Assembly (NCBI RefSeq): GCF_009696315.1
Contig: NZ_VUMG01000003.1
Span: 372,001 to 436,000, forward strand
Reading direction: 5' to 3'
DNA: 64,000 nt
Origin: Cutibacterium porci
Lineage (GTDB): Bacteria > Actinomycetota > Actinomycetes > Propionibacteriales > Propionibacteriaceae
In this document: positions 28,112 through 36,877 of the stretch, one piece after another
How the letters are laid out: every line of letters begins with the position of its first letter
Numbering within the stretch: the stretch's first letter is position 1
The notes under the pieces: generated by a model
The model's input: only the letters and a program-made list of their open reading frames with translations
Database searches by the model: none
What the model was told of the DNA's origin: nothing
Translations under genes and position numbers: made by a program

Positions 28112-28864
28112 TTAGGCGTGCGAGAGCAGATCTTCGAGCTTGGCCAGGGTGTCGTGCCAGTCGGTGACCGCGACGCACGGAACCCCCATCGCCTTGACGG
28201 GGTAATCGTTGCCGTGCTCGTCTAGCCGATCGCCGTAGAACACCACGTCCGCCTTGGAAAGGCCCGTCATTTCAAGCAGCTTGGCGATGCCGAACGATTT
28301 GTCACGACCGACTCGGGTGATGTCCACAGAGGTCGATCCCCCGGCACGCACTTCGAGGTCGGGGAGCTTCGCAGCAACCGCTTCACGCAATCTGAGTTTC
28401 TTCTCGCCGCTGGGATCCCACGCCCTCTTCGCCTCAACCGGTGCCTGCTGCCCTAGCGCGGAAAAAGTGATCTGCGACTCGCGGTCTTCCAGCACCGGGC
28501 CCCAGGTGTGTTCCTCCCACAACCCGAGGGCGCGGGCGCACGTCTCAACGGCATCCGTGGCGCGGGACTTTTCATCGTCAGTCAAGGCCTCGATGTAAAT
28601 GCGCTGCCACTCACCGTCACCATAGCGGTAGTACTGGGTGCCACAGGCGGGCAGTAGGTGCAGTCGGTCCAGCCGGGAGGCGTTGACGTCGTCGAGAGCT
28701 TCGACGACCTGGGTCCGAAATTGCCCGAATTGGCCACCCGAGATGACGCACACGCTCGTATGGTCAAGGAGGCGAGCTACGGTGCGGGCCATCTGCTCGG
28801 GAAGGCGAGATTTTGAGGGAGCTAAAGTGTCGTCGAGATCAAACGCGACAAGTTCGGAGATCAC
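28112..28864 (-). CDS. HAD-superfamily phosphatase, subfamily IIB
   Basis: A 250-residue hydrolase. Motif I FDLDDTLAPSK (nucleophile Asp8 with Asp10), motif II VISGGQF, motif III with Lys in GRDKSFGIAKLL and motif IV YGDRLDEHGND are all present. The C2-type cap and the ending (VKAMGVPCVAVTDW) resemble the phosphomannomutase/sucrose-phosphatase group. It could act on a sugar phosphate; the genuine substrate is not clear. The GTG at 28864 is the start that places motif I normally. It lies beyond a hairpin downstream of the class I aldolase, on the same strand. Confidence 0.82.
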   Translation of the reverse strand: MISELVAFDLDDTLAPSKSRLPEQMARTVARLLDHTSVCVISGGQFGQFRTQVVEALDDVNASRLDRLHLLPACGTQYYRYGDGEWQRIYIEALTDDEKSRATDAVETCARALGLWEEHTWGPVLEDRESQITFSALGQQAPVEAKRAWDPSGEKKLRLREAVAAKLPDLEVRAGGSTSVDITRVGRDKSFGIAKLLEMTGLSKADVVFYGDRLDEHGNDYPVKAMGVPCVAVTDWHDTLAKLEDLLSHA

Positions 28865-28888
28865 GCCTGAACTGTACACGCACGACAG

Positions 28889-28916
28889 CGGGCCCGTGAG
28901 TTTCCTCGCGGGCCCG
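28889..28916 (-). terminator. GC-rich hairpin after the class I aldolase gene
   Basis: A 12-bp stem with one G-T pair (CGGGCCCGTGAG with CTCGCGGGCCCG) and a 4-base loop sits between the aldolase stop and the HAD gene start. There is no T tract, so it may attenuate rather than stop transcription. Confidence 0.5.
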
Positions 28917-28939
28917 TTAAGGATCAAGTTGTCCAAGGA

Positions 28940-29848
28940 TCAGGACACCGACGCAGCGTAAATCGAATCGATCGAATTGCGCAGGGTCTGGTCGAACTCC
29001 CCCTGAGACTGATCGTGGCTCAACCCTTCAGCGAGAGCACGTGAGAAACTCGCGATGAGCCCCTTATTACGGGCCAGTTTCATGTTGGCCTCGTCGCGGG
29101 AGTATCCGCCAGATAGGGCGACCACGCGAAGAACCTTCGGATCCGCGATGAAGTCGGCGTACAGATCGTCGGCGCTTGGGATCGTCAATTTGAGCATGAT
29201 CTTGGCGTCGATCGGCAGAGAGTCAATATGGTCACGGATAAGGCTGTGCAGCCTCTCCTCGGCCTTTTCTTTATTCGGAGCGTGGATGTCTACCTCGGGC
29301 TCAAGGATAGGCACAAGGCCTGCGGCGCGAACCTGCTCACCAAGCTCGAATTGCTGGTCAACAATTTTCTCGATGCCGGCCTTATCGTCATCAAGAATGA
29401 CGGAGCGCTCCTTGGTGCCAAAGATATGTTTCTCCTCGACGGCACGCGCCAGTAATTCGTCAAGGCCGGGGATCGGTTTCATGAGGCGTACGTGGGAATC
29501 CCCATCAGCCAAGCCCTTATCAATCTTGAGGAAGGGAACGATGCCTTTCTTCTCCCACAAATAGTCACCTGTAGGGGTGCCCTCAATTTCGCGATCCATC
29601 GTCATCTCGAACAGAATCGCTGCAAGAATGTGGTCGCTGGTAAATGATGGGCTGGTGATAATTCTGGTGCGCATCTCATGGACGAGATCAAACATTGCGG
29701 CCTTATCGTCTCCGTAGACCTCAGGTTCGACCCCATACGCTTTGAGGGCTTTCGGCGTCGAACCGCCGGATTGGTCCAGAGCGGCAATGAATCCGGGAGC
29801 AGTGCCCATGCGTTCAGTCTGCTGGGCGCGCACGTCAGTAGCTGTCAT
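28940..29848 (-). CDS. fda: fructose-bisphosphate aldolase, class I
   Basis: A 302-residue Schiff-base aldolase of the short bacterial class I type. LDQSGGSTPKALKAYG at the N-terminus, KGIVPFLKIDKGLA and GLVPILEPEVDI in the middle, MLKLTIPSADDLY with the Schiff-base Lys, and VVALSGGYSRDEA with the phosphate site all match. It works without metal, unlike the class II enzyme at 12-13 kb. GGAG lies before the ATG at 29848, which gives the family start MTATDVRAQQ. Having both classes is known in several Gram-positive bacteria and may separate glycolytic from gluconeogenic use. Confidence 0.93.
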   Translation of the reverse strand: MTATDVRAQQTERMGTAPGFIAALDQSGGSTPKALKAYGVEPEVYGDDKAAMFDLVHEMRTRIITSPSFTSDHILAAILFEMTMDREIEGTPTGDYLWEKKGIVPFLKIDKGLADGDSHVRLMKPIPGLDELLARAVEEKHIFGTKERSVILDDDKAGIEKIVDQQFELGEQVRAAGLVPILEPEVDIHAPNKEKAEERLHSLIRDHIDSLPIDAKIMLKLTIPSADDLYADFIADPKVLRVVALSGGYSRDEANMKLARNKGLIASFSRALAEGLSHDQSQGEFDQTLRNSIDSIYAASVS

Positions 29849-30004
29849 GACGACATCTCCTTCGACTTCGATGGCATAATCCAACGTACCTGAAAACGTG
29901 GGTCATGAAAGGTTTTGCGAGGAATCTCGTACCAACCCCGAACAATCCTCATCTATCCCGACGCATGACAATTCTGGGCCTCGAGTGCCGCTAGATAATG
30001 TCAT

Positions 30005-31219
30005 TTAGAGATCGGCCATGACCGTCTCGACGACGAGAACCACGTTGAGAGCCGAGATTGCTGCCACGACGGTCCACGCTACGACAACCATGACGCGCCC
30101 ATTCACCCACCGGCCCATCAGACGCCGATTGGCAGTAAACCGGGCCAACGGGACCAAAGCGAACGGCAACCCCATACTCAACAACACCTGGCTCCAGAGA
30201 AGAGCCTGAGTCGGATTTGCCCCTGATGCCAAAATGATCAACGCAGGCATAATCGTCACGAGTCGCCGGGCCAGCATCGGCACCCTCATGTGGAGAAGTC
30301 CGGCCATGATCTCGGCTCCGGCATAGGCACCGACAGAGGTGGAGGCCAAACCCGACGCGAACAGCCCGACCGCGAAAATAAGCCCCACCGCCGGCCCCAG
30401 AGAGTCACTCAAAGCGGCATGGGCCTCAGCTATGCCGTCAATACCCTCGGCACCTTGCAGACTTGCCGCAGCCAACAGCAGCATCGCGATATTCACCGAT
30501 CCAGCCAACACCAGGGAAACCGCAACATCCCATCGCGTTGCCCGCAGCAGCGTGGCGATCCGTCGCGGCCTGCCGTCAGCCCCATGGCGATCGCGCACCA
30601 GAGACGAGTGCATGTACACCGCGTGCGGCATGACGGTAGCACCTAACATCGACGTGGCGAGCATGACAGTTTCGGTGCCCTCGAACCGGGGAATTAGGCC
30701 TGACGCTACCCCGCTCCACGACAGCGGCGACAAGGCAAGACCGGCGGTAAACCCTATGGTGATGACGACAAGCATCCCAATAATGACGATCTCGAAGGCG
30801 CGTTGACCATGACGTGACGGGATTGCCAGAATCGCTAGCGACAACACCCCGGTAATCACTCCGCCGACGAGCAGCGGAAGTCCGAACAGCAGTTGCAGGG
30901 CCACGGCCCCACCGATGATCTCTGCCACATCGGTGGCAGCGGCAACGAGCTCAGCCTGAAACCAGTAAGCCAGACGGCCACCACGCCGAGGCAGTGCCTC
31001 ACCGACAAGTTCCGGTAGGGAATGGCCGGTAACCAGCCCTAGCTTGGCAGACAAAAACTGCACCAGCATCGCCATAATGTTGGCAGCGACGAGCACCCAC
31101 ACCAGCAGATAGCCATAGCCAGCTCCTGCGGCGAGGTTCGCGGCGACGTTCCCCGGGTCGACGTACGCCACAGCAGCAACGAAAGCTGGCCCCATAAGGC
31201 GTATCACCCGACTGCTCAC
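30005..31219 (-). CDS. mntH: NRAMP divalent metal (Mn2+) transporter
   Basis: A 404-residue proton-coupled metal importer with eleven predicted helices. The metal-site motif DPGN is in AYVDPGNVAANLAAGAGYGY near residues 19-38, and the second, MPH, is in GATVMPHAVYMHSSLV near 200. The family transport signature region follows in helix 8. The call favours Mn2+ over Fe2+ on general grounds. The GTG at 31219 is used, with AAGGAGA about twelve bases upstream, slightly far. It diverges from the histidine kinase gene; no MntR-like box could be recognised with certainty in the 91-base gap. Confidence 0.92.
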   Translation of the reverse strand: MSSRVIRLMGPAFVAAVAYVDPGNVAANLAAGAGYGYLLVWVLVAANIMAMLVQFLSAKLGLVTGHSLPELVGEALPRRGGRLAYWFQAELVAAATDVAEIIGGAVALQLLFGLPLLVGGVITGVLSLAILAIPSRHGQRAFEIVIIGMLVVITIGFTAGLALSPLSWSGVASGLIPRFEGTETVMLATSMLGATVMPHAVYMHSSLVRDRHGADGRPRRIATLLRATRWDVAVSLVLAGSVNIAMLLLAAASLQGAEGIDGIAEAHAALSDSLGPAVGLIFAVGLFASGLASTSVGAYAGAEIMAGLLHMRVPMLARRLVTIMPALIILASGANPTQALLWSQVLLSMGLPFALVPLARFTANRRLMGRWVNGRVMVVVAWTVVAAISALNVVLVVETVMADL

Positions 31220-31310
31220 AACGCCATCATGTCTCCTTCACACAAAGGCGTCACATCTGTCAGCTGCCCCGAGACTGGGCTGAGCCGTCGAAAAATCCAC
31301 CGATGGAAGG

Positions 31311-32627
31311 ATGCTCCGCACCACGAGCAGCCGTAGGGTCGGGGAGGTGAGCAGCATCTCAACACCCACCCGACGCACTCCGGGGCGTCTGCGCCGTGGT
31401 TATCGGTGGCTGCACACCCGTCCGATGATCCTCGACTCAGTGATGGCCTTTCTTGTGCTCGTCGTCGCGTTCACGTCATCAGATCACGACACCATATTCA
31501 GCACCGCTCACCAGGTGCGGATAGCGCTATGGGTGATAGCTGTGTGCGTATCCTGGATATGGGCACGCACCAAACCGGACGTGACCGCAGCAGTACTCGT
31601 CGCCTCTCACATTCTGCAACTAGCGGTGTACCCGTCCCCATCACCGCAAAACCTCCTGGTACCTCTCATCCTGTACCAAGTGTCACTGAAAACTGGCCCA
31701 CCGCGGCGCACATTGTGGCTAGCTATGTGTGTCGTCAGTCCCATTGCTGCCGGGGTTAGTTGGGGATTCTCCCCATCCGCCCAGCTCGCTGACACTAGCT
31801 TCCGAGGCCACCTCATCTACTTCTGTGTCATCACCATCGTGTGCATGGCCTGCTGCTTAGCAGCATGGTTTGCTGGTAGCGCCGCACGAGGCAGGCATCA
31901 AACCATGGATGCGTTGCGCCAACGCGCCATCGACCTGGAGCGCGAACGCGATCAGAGCATCAGGCTGGCAACCCAAGAGGAACGAGCCAAGATCGCCCGG
32001 GATATGCACGACATCGTCGCCCACTCGTTGTCGGTCATTGTGGTGCAGGCCGACGGCGGCTCCTACCTGGCTCACCATGACGAGACCGGAGACGTCGAGA
32101 CCCGCCTGGCGGCCAGCGGGCAAGCTCTAGACACGATCGCCACGACGGCCCGTCACGCCCTTGATGAGACCCGTCGCCTCGTCGGTGTGCTGCGTGACAA
32201 CGACTCCGGCCCAGAGCTCGCCCCCACCCGAGGCCTTGATGACATCCCCGGCCTTATCAAGGAGATGACCGGGACGCTAGACACCACCTTGACGATCGAG
32301 GGCAGCCCGGACTGCCACGAACCGCTCTCTCAGGGTGCCGAACTTGTCTGCTACCGCGTCGTGCAGGAAGCCCTCACTAATGTTCTGAAGCACGGCGGCC
32401 CAGCGGCGACCGCCCAGGTCACCATCAGCCATCACTGCGATGACGTCACTGTGGAGATTGTCGACGACGGGCGCGGTGCTGGCGTCGCCGGCATCGAGCG
32501 CGCCGACGGGGCAGGACACGGCTTGGTGGGGATGCGCGAACGGGTGTCCGCCTGGGGTGGCACTCTGGAGGTAGGGAGTCTCCCGGACCACGGGTTCCGT
32601 GTCCACGCCGTCATCCCTGTCCATTAA
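31311..32627 (+). CDS. sensor histidine kinase, NarL/HisKA_3 type
   Basis: A 438-residue membrane kinase. About five or six hydrophobic segments cover residues 40-190. The dimerisation domain carries the phospho-accepting His233 in RDMHDIVAHSL, and the ATPase domain has YRVVQEALTNVLKHGG (N box), VDDGRGAG (G1) and GHGLVGMRERV (G2). No large external loop is visible, so this is an intramembrane-sensing kinase of the LiaS/DesK sort that usually reports on cell-envelope stress. The ATG at 31311 directly follows GGAAGG, so the true start may be a little further in. It is followed by the response regulator with 30 bases between and then by an ABC transporter. Confidence 0.88.
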   Translation: MLRTTSSRRVGEVSSISTPTRRTPGRLRRGYRWLHTRPMILDSVMAFLVLVVAFTSSDHDTIFSTAHQVRIALWVIAVCVSWIWARTKPDVTAAVLVASHILQLAVYPSPSPQNLLVPLILYQVSLKTGPPRRTLWLAMCVVSPIAAGVSWGFSPSAQLADTSFRGHLIYFCVITIVCMACCLAAWFAGSAARGRHQTMDALRQRAIDLERERDQSIRLATQEERAKIARDMHDIVAHSLSVIVVQADGGSYLAHHDETGDVETRLAASGQALDTIATTARHALDETRRLVGVLRDNDSGPELAPTRGLDDIPGLIKEMTGTLDTTLTIEGSPDCHEPLSQGAELVCYRVVQEALTNVLKHGGPAATAQVTISHHCDDVTVEIVDDGRGAGVAGIERADGAGHGLVGMRERVSAWGGTLEVGSLPDHGFRVHAVIPVH

Positions 32628-32657
32628 TCATCGCTTTGAGCCCCGAAGGACCACGCC

Positions 32658-33332
32658 ATGACCGACCCGATTCGACTCCTTCTGGCCGACGACCAGCAGA
32701 TGGTGCGCGCCGGGTTCCGCCTTGTCCTCGACGCCCAGCCAGACATGTCCGTCGTCGGGGAAGCCAATGACGGTGCCGAAGCCGTACAGCTCGTCGATCA
32801 ATTGGCCCCTGACGTCATCCTCATGGACATTCGGATGCCCGTCCTCGACGGTTTGGGCGCCACCGAGAAGATCATGACGAGCCATCCCGAGGCCAAGATC
32901 CTTGTCCTGACAACCTTCGACCTTGACGAGTACGTCCATTCTGCGCTGCGAGCCGGCGCGTCGGGGTTCATGCTCAAAGACGCCGGGCCGACCGAACTCC
33001 TAGCCGGTATCCGCGCCGTCCACGACGGTGACTCCATCATCGCCCCGTCGGCCACCCGCCGATTGATTGAGAGGTTCATTCCTCGCCAGGGTGCGGGGAG
33101 CCCTGCCATGACCGACCCGAAGCTCGTCGAGACCCTCTCGGACCGGGAGCGCGAAGTGCTCACCTACGTTGGAGAAGGGTTGACGAATGCTGAAATAGCC
33201 GAACGCCTGTATCTGGCCGAGACGACTATCAAGACCCACGTTGGCCACATCTTGTCGAAGCTTGGTCTGCGCGACCGCGTCTCCATGGTCATCACAGCCT
33301 ACGACGCCGGTTTAGTGCGTCCAGGCCGGTAA
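32658..33332 (+). CDS. response regulator, NarL/LuxR type
   Basis: A 224-residue regulator. The receiver domain covers 1-120, with acidic pocket Asp11/Asp12, phospho-accepting Asp57 in VILMDIRMP, and Lys near 107 in FMLKDAG. The LuxR-type helix-turn-helix fills the last 65 residues (LSDREREVLTYVGEGLTNAEIAERL, split by the usual turn). It is the cognate partner of the upstream kinase. Such pairs often control the neighbouring ABC transporter genes; the 139-base gap before the ATPase gene is the likely target promoter. Confidence 0.92.
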   Translation: MTDPIRLLLADDQQMVRAGFRLVLDAQPDMSVVGEANDGAEAVQLVDQLAPDVILMDIRMPVLDGLGATEKIMTSHPEAKILVLTTFDLDEYVHSALRAGASGFMLKDAGPTELLAGIRAVHDGDSIIAPSATRRLIERFIPRQGAGSPAMTDPKLVETLSDREREVLTYVGEGLTNAEIAERLYLAETTIKTHVGHILSKLGLRDRVSMVITAYDAGLVRPGR

Positions 33333-33471
33333 ATCCTCGGGGCGATCCGCCCGCGAACCGGCAATATCCTCCTGCAGTAGTAGGGCCGCAACCACTCTCC
33401 GGTCCGATGTGTGACGAGGGACAACACTCCTAGTGTCGAGGCCGTTGTAAAACCTCGATTCAGGAGTTCCC

Positions 33472-34212
33472 ATGTCTGCCTCAGCGACGTCTGCCTCAGC
33501 GACGGCCGCGGTCACCACGGCGTCCCCCGCGGTACGCACTCTCGATCTCACGAAAACGTACGGGTCTGGAGCGACTCTTGTGAGAGCCCTGCGCTCGGTG
33601 ACCCTCACCATCCCGGCTGGGCGATTCACCGCGATCATGGGAGCGTCAGGGTCGGGAAAATCAACCCTGTTGCACTGCATTACCGGGCTCGACTCCCCCA
33701 CCTCAGGCCGAGTATGGATTGGCGACACCGAAATCACCCACCTCGATGACGATGCCCTCACCAAACTGCGTCGTCAACACGTCGGGTTTGTTTTTCAATC
33801 CTTCAACCTCATGCCAACCCTCAGCGCCGCCGACAACATCACCCTGCCGCTGCGCCTATCACGCACCAAGGTCGACAATGCGTGGTTCGACCACATCACC
33901 GAAATGCTAGGCATCACCGAACGCTTGAGCCACAAGCCGTCGGAACTCTCCGGCGGGCAACAGCAGCGCGTCGCTGTCGCCCGAGCTCTGGTAACTCATC
34001 CCGACGTCATCGTCGCTGACGAGCCAACCGGTGCCCTCGACTCCGAGGCGAGTGACGATTTACTCACCTTTTTGCGTCACTGCGTTGATGACCTCGGTCA
34101 GACCGTCGTCATGGTCACCCACGATCGTGACGCCGCCGCCAGGGCCGACGACATCGTCACCGTCGCCGACGGCCAGGTCTCGACGACCCGCAGTCAGGAG
34201 ACCCTGGCATGA
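33472..34212 (+). CDS. ABC transporter ATP-binding protein (MacB/LolD type)
   Basis: A 246-residue ATPase. Walker A is GASGSGKST (57-65), the Q-loop is VGFVFQSFNL, the signature is LSGGQQQRVAVARAL, and Walker B is VIVADEPTGALD, with the H-loop in VMVTHDRD. DEPTGALDSE and FVFQSFNLMPTL are typical of ATPases that pair with FtsX-like permeases. The first 20 residues are an Ala/Ser/Thr-rich lead encoded partly by a 15-bp tandem duplication. AGGAG lies eight bases before the ATG. The stop overlaps the permease start by four bases, so the two proteins are made together. Confidence 0.93.
   Translation: MSASATSASATAAVTTASPAVRTLDLTKTYGSGATLVRALRSVTLTIPAGRFTAIMGASGSGKSTLLHCITGLDSPTSGRVWIGDTEITHLDDDALTKLRRQHVGFVFQSFNLMPTLSAADNITLPLRLSRTKVDNAWFDHITEMLGITERLSHKPSELSGGQQQRVAVARALVTHPDVIVADEPTGALDSEASDDLLTFLRHCVDDLGQTVVMVTHDRDAAARADDIVTVADGQVSTTRSQETLA
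33475..33504 (+). repeat. 15-bp perfect tandem duplication at the start of the ATPase gene
   Basis: TCTGCCTCAGCGACG occurs twice head to tail, coding SASAT twice just after the start Met. Loss or gain of a copy keeps the frame. Confidence 0.85.
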
Positions 34213-36626
34213 TTCACGAACACCGTCGTCTCGTACCCACGATGATCGCCATCATTATCGGTGTGGCATTCGCAGCTAGCACGCTAATGTTGATGGACTC
34301 GGTGAAAGCATTCACGCTACGCACCCAAGCGGCAGCTGTCGGAGACGCCACCGCCGTGGTGACCTCGAAGAACGCGTCGAAGCCTATTGCGCCAGCAACC
34401 GTCAACACCATTGCCACCATATCCGGTATCACCACAGTCGAACAGACCCGCGACGTTTCCCTGCAGCGCACCGACAACGGTCGGGCTAACTATGTCAATG
34501 GTCACCTACTTCCGGCCCATCCCCGACTCATTAAGGGTCGCGCGCCCCTCAAACCCAACGAGGTGGCCGTCAACCAAACCACTGCCGATAACAACGCCGG
34601 GATCGGAGCGCGAATTACCGTCAATGCCCTGTCTCGCGACAATGCGAAGCCGGTTACCCTCACCGTCGTCGGTGTGCTCAACCCGGACGCCCGCACGACG
34701 ACGAACCCCACCTCTGCGGAAATCTACCTGCCCGCCACATCGCTGGGGCTCATTAGCGGCCGGCCCGGTGCCGATACTGTGTACGTAAACTCTGACCGTC
34801 CCGCTCAGCAGGTCGTGCAGGATGTCTCGAAGGTTGTCGGCACCACGGCAACCGTGCGCACCGCCGACGACGAACGAACCCACCAAGCCGAGCAGGCCTC
34901 CCAGGGATTCACAGTCATGACGGCTTTCATGGGCGCCTTCGCCGTGATTGCCCTAGCTGTAGCCGCAATGGTGATCGTCAACACCTTTACGATCCTCGTC
35001 GCGCAGCGCACCCGCGCCCTCGCCCTGGCACGATGCATCGGTGCTACCCGAAAGCAAGTGCGACGTTCGGTTCTCGGGGAGGCCCTCGTTGCCGGTCTCA
35101 TCGGATCGGCCATCGGGACTGCCCTAGGCATCGGCGTCACCCAGCTCATGCTTATGGGTCTCAAGGCTGCCGGATCGCCAATTGACACCTCAATCAGTAT
35201 TACCGTGAGGTCCTGCATCATTCCGATCCTCGTGGGTGTTGTCGTCACAGCCTTGGCCGCCCTGCGTCCAGCGCTACGAGCGACCAAGGTTGCCCCCGTG
35301 GCAGCCCTGCAGCCAGTTATCGAGCCTCCCACCCGCAGGATCGGACGGATCCGCATCGTGCTCGGGGCGCTGCTATTCGGCGTCGGCACTGCCCTCGTCA
35401 TCATCGCCGCCACCGGCGACATGACAACGAAGAATGCTGTGATGTGCGGCACCGGCGGCGGTTTCATCAGCTTCGCGGGAGTACTCGTCCTCGCTCCTGT
35501 CCTCATCGGTAGCCTCAGCCGTGCCATCGGCAGCGCTCGCTTCGGCGGAGTCCCTGGGGAACTAGCCGTCGAAAACATCCAACGCAACCCGCGTGCTACG
35601 ACGGCATCTGCCCTACTCATTGGGGTCACCCTTATCGCGACTGTGGCCACCGGAGCAGCCACTGGTCGGGCCTCCATCGACACGATGATGAATGGACACT
35701 TCCCTGTCGACGCCACCGTTAGTGCCCAAGGTCCACTTGACGCAGCGACGATTCACGACGTCGAAAAGTCTGACGGCGTGTCTCGGGTCGCCACCGTGAC
35801 GACAATTCCAGGAATCGTTGAGGCCGGCGGCGATGCCACCAAGGTCGATATCCAGAGTGTGTCTGCCACATTTCGCGACGTCGTCCGCGACGACTCAGCT
35901 GTGCAGGGACTCGACGATAACCATGCTGTCGGTGCCCTACCGGGGGTCGACGACGGCAGCACAATAACCATCACTGTGGGCAGGAAAAAGACTAACCTGA
36001 CGCTGGTGCGCCACGGCGAGGATGGACAAGGTCTCATAGTCACCCAGAAGGTCGGTGCCACGCTAGCTCCCCACGCCAAACCCACCCAGGTACAGGTGCG
36101 CTACAAAGACGGTACCGACCAATCCACCGTCACCCAGACCCTCTCGCGATCAATATCAACCCATCCGGGAGTAACGGTGGCCTCAACGGCTGACCAGAAG
36201 GCCCAGCTGGACAAGGTCATCGGCATCATGCTTGGGATGGTCGTCGGTTTACTCGTGATTTCAGTCATCATCGCGATGGTCGGCGTCGCAAATACCTTGG
36301 GCCTATCGGTCGTGGAGCGCACCCGCGAAATTGGGCTATTGCGTGCTCTCGGACTGACCCGCAGACAGGTGCAATCCATGTTTGGCATGGAGGCGCTCAT
36401 CCTCTCCGGCATCTCAGCGATCGTGGGTATCGCCTTAGGCATTGGCTACGGCATCGCAGGATCCCACGCCCTCTATGGGCCCCTCATGGCCGTTCAGACA
36501 TCCGTACCGTGGTTGCAGATGCTCATCATCGCTGTTATCGCCATGCTGTCTGGGTGGCTGGCATCTGTGATCCCAGGCCGTCGAGGAGCCACCATAAAAC
36601 CAGCCGTCGCACTCGCTGAGGAATGA
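34209..36626 (+). CDS. FtsX-like ABC transporter permease
   Basis: An 805-residue permease of the double-FtsX type. It has an N-terminal helix (about 12-30), an extracytoplasmic domain, three helices with FtsX fold (about 240-370: FMGAFAVIALAVAAMVIVNTF, split below twenty by the reader, and LARCIGATRKQVRRSVLGEAL), an additional pair near 390-440, a second external domain, and three C-terminal helices with VGVANTLGLSVVERTREIGLLRALG. Such permeases export or sense lipids, peptides or antibiotics in the envelope. With the two-component system before it, an antimicrobial-peptide or envelope-stress role is a fair inference. A nested hairpin follows the stop. Confidence 0.9.
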   Translation: MIHEHRRLVPTMIAIIIGVAFAASTLMLMDSVKAFTLRTQAAAVGDATAVVTSKNASKPIAPATVNTIATISGITTVEQTRDVSLQRTDNGRANYVNGHLLPAHPRLIKGRAPLKPNEVAVNQTTADNNAGIGARITVNALSRDNAKPVTLTVVGVLNPDARTTTNPTSAEIYLPATSLGLISGRPGADTVYVNSDRPAQQVVQDVSKVVGTTATVRTADDERTHQAEQASQGFTVMTAFMGAFAVIALAVAAMVIVNTFTILVAQRTRALALARCIGATRKQVRRSVLGEALVAGLIGSAIGTALGIGVTQLMLMGLKAAGSPIDTSISITVRSCIIPILVGVVVTALAALRPALRATKVAPVAALQPVIEPPTRRIGRIRIVLGALLFGVGTALVIIAATGDMTTKNAVMCGTGGGFISFAGVLVLAPVLIGSLSRAIGSARFGGVPGELAVENIQRNPRATTASALLIGVTLIATVATGAATGRASIDTMMNGHFPVDATVSAQGPLDAATIHDVEKSDGVSRVATVTTIPGIVEAGGDATKVDIQSVSATFRDVVRDDSAVQGLDDNHAVGALPGVDDGSTITITVGRKKTNLTLVRHGEDGQGLIVTQKVGATLAPHAKPTQVQVRYKDGTDQSTVTQTLSRSISTHPGVTVASTADQKAQLDKVIGIMLGMVVGLLVISVIIAMVGVANTLGLSVVERTREIGLLRALGLTRRQVQSMFGMEALILSGISAIVGIALGIGYGIAGSHALYGPLMAVQTSVPWLQMLIIAVIAMLSGWLASVIPGRRGATIKPAVALAEE

Positions 36627-36655
36627 GCTGACACCGTTCGGGACTGACGGCGAGC

Positions 36656-36701
36656 CCCCGCTACTGCAAGGCCGGGATAACCCGGTCACGCAGCAGCGGG
36701 G
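36656..36701 (+). terminator. nested hairpin after the ABC transporter operon
   Basis: An outer 12-bp stem with one mismatch (CCCCGCTACTGC with GCAGCAGCGGGG) contains an inner 5-bp hairpin (CCGGG-ATAA-CCCGG). No T tract follows. Position after the operon supports termination. Confidence 0.5.
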
Positions 36702-36711
36702 TCTGGCCGGT

Positions 36712-36796
36712 GATCGGCTCGCGCTGTGTGGGCGGGAACCACGAGGCGGTTACCGCTGTTTCCGTCAAAGGGATCGGCTCGCGTTGTGTGGGCGGG
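36712..36796. repeat. 25-bp direct repeat, two copies 60 bases apart, upstream of the amino-acid permease
   Basis: Copies at 36712-36736 and 36772-36796 share 24 of 25 bases, starting GATCGGCTCGCG and ending TGTGTGGGCGGG with a single C/T difference. The spacing is exactly 60 bases. Neither copy is found elsewhere in the window by eye. They could be binding sites on the same face of the helix or remnants of a repeat element. Confidence 0.7.
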
Positions 36797-36877
36797 GAGG
36801 CCAGTCTCACATCAGGAGGCGCTCACCCCTCGATCAGCGCCGGTTCCCTGCGACGTTTACCTCTAAACTCACAGGTC

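Noticed and set aside
36710-36877. In-frame N-terminal extension of the amino-acid permease through the duplicated element (repeating IGSRCVGG)
   Set aside because: The extension has no place in the permease family, and the repeat is better explained as a DNA element. The GTG at 36878 gives the normal N-terminus.
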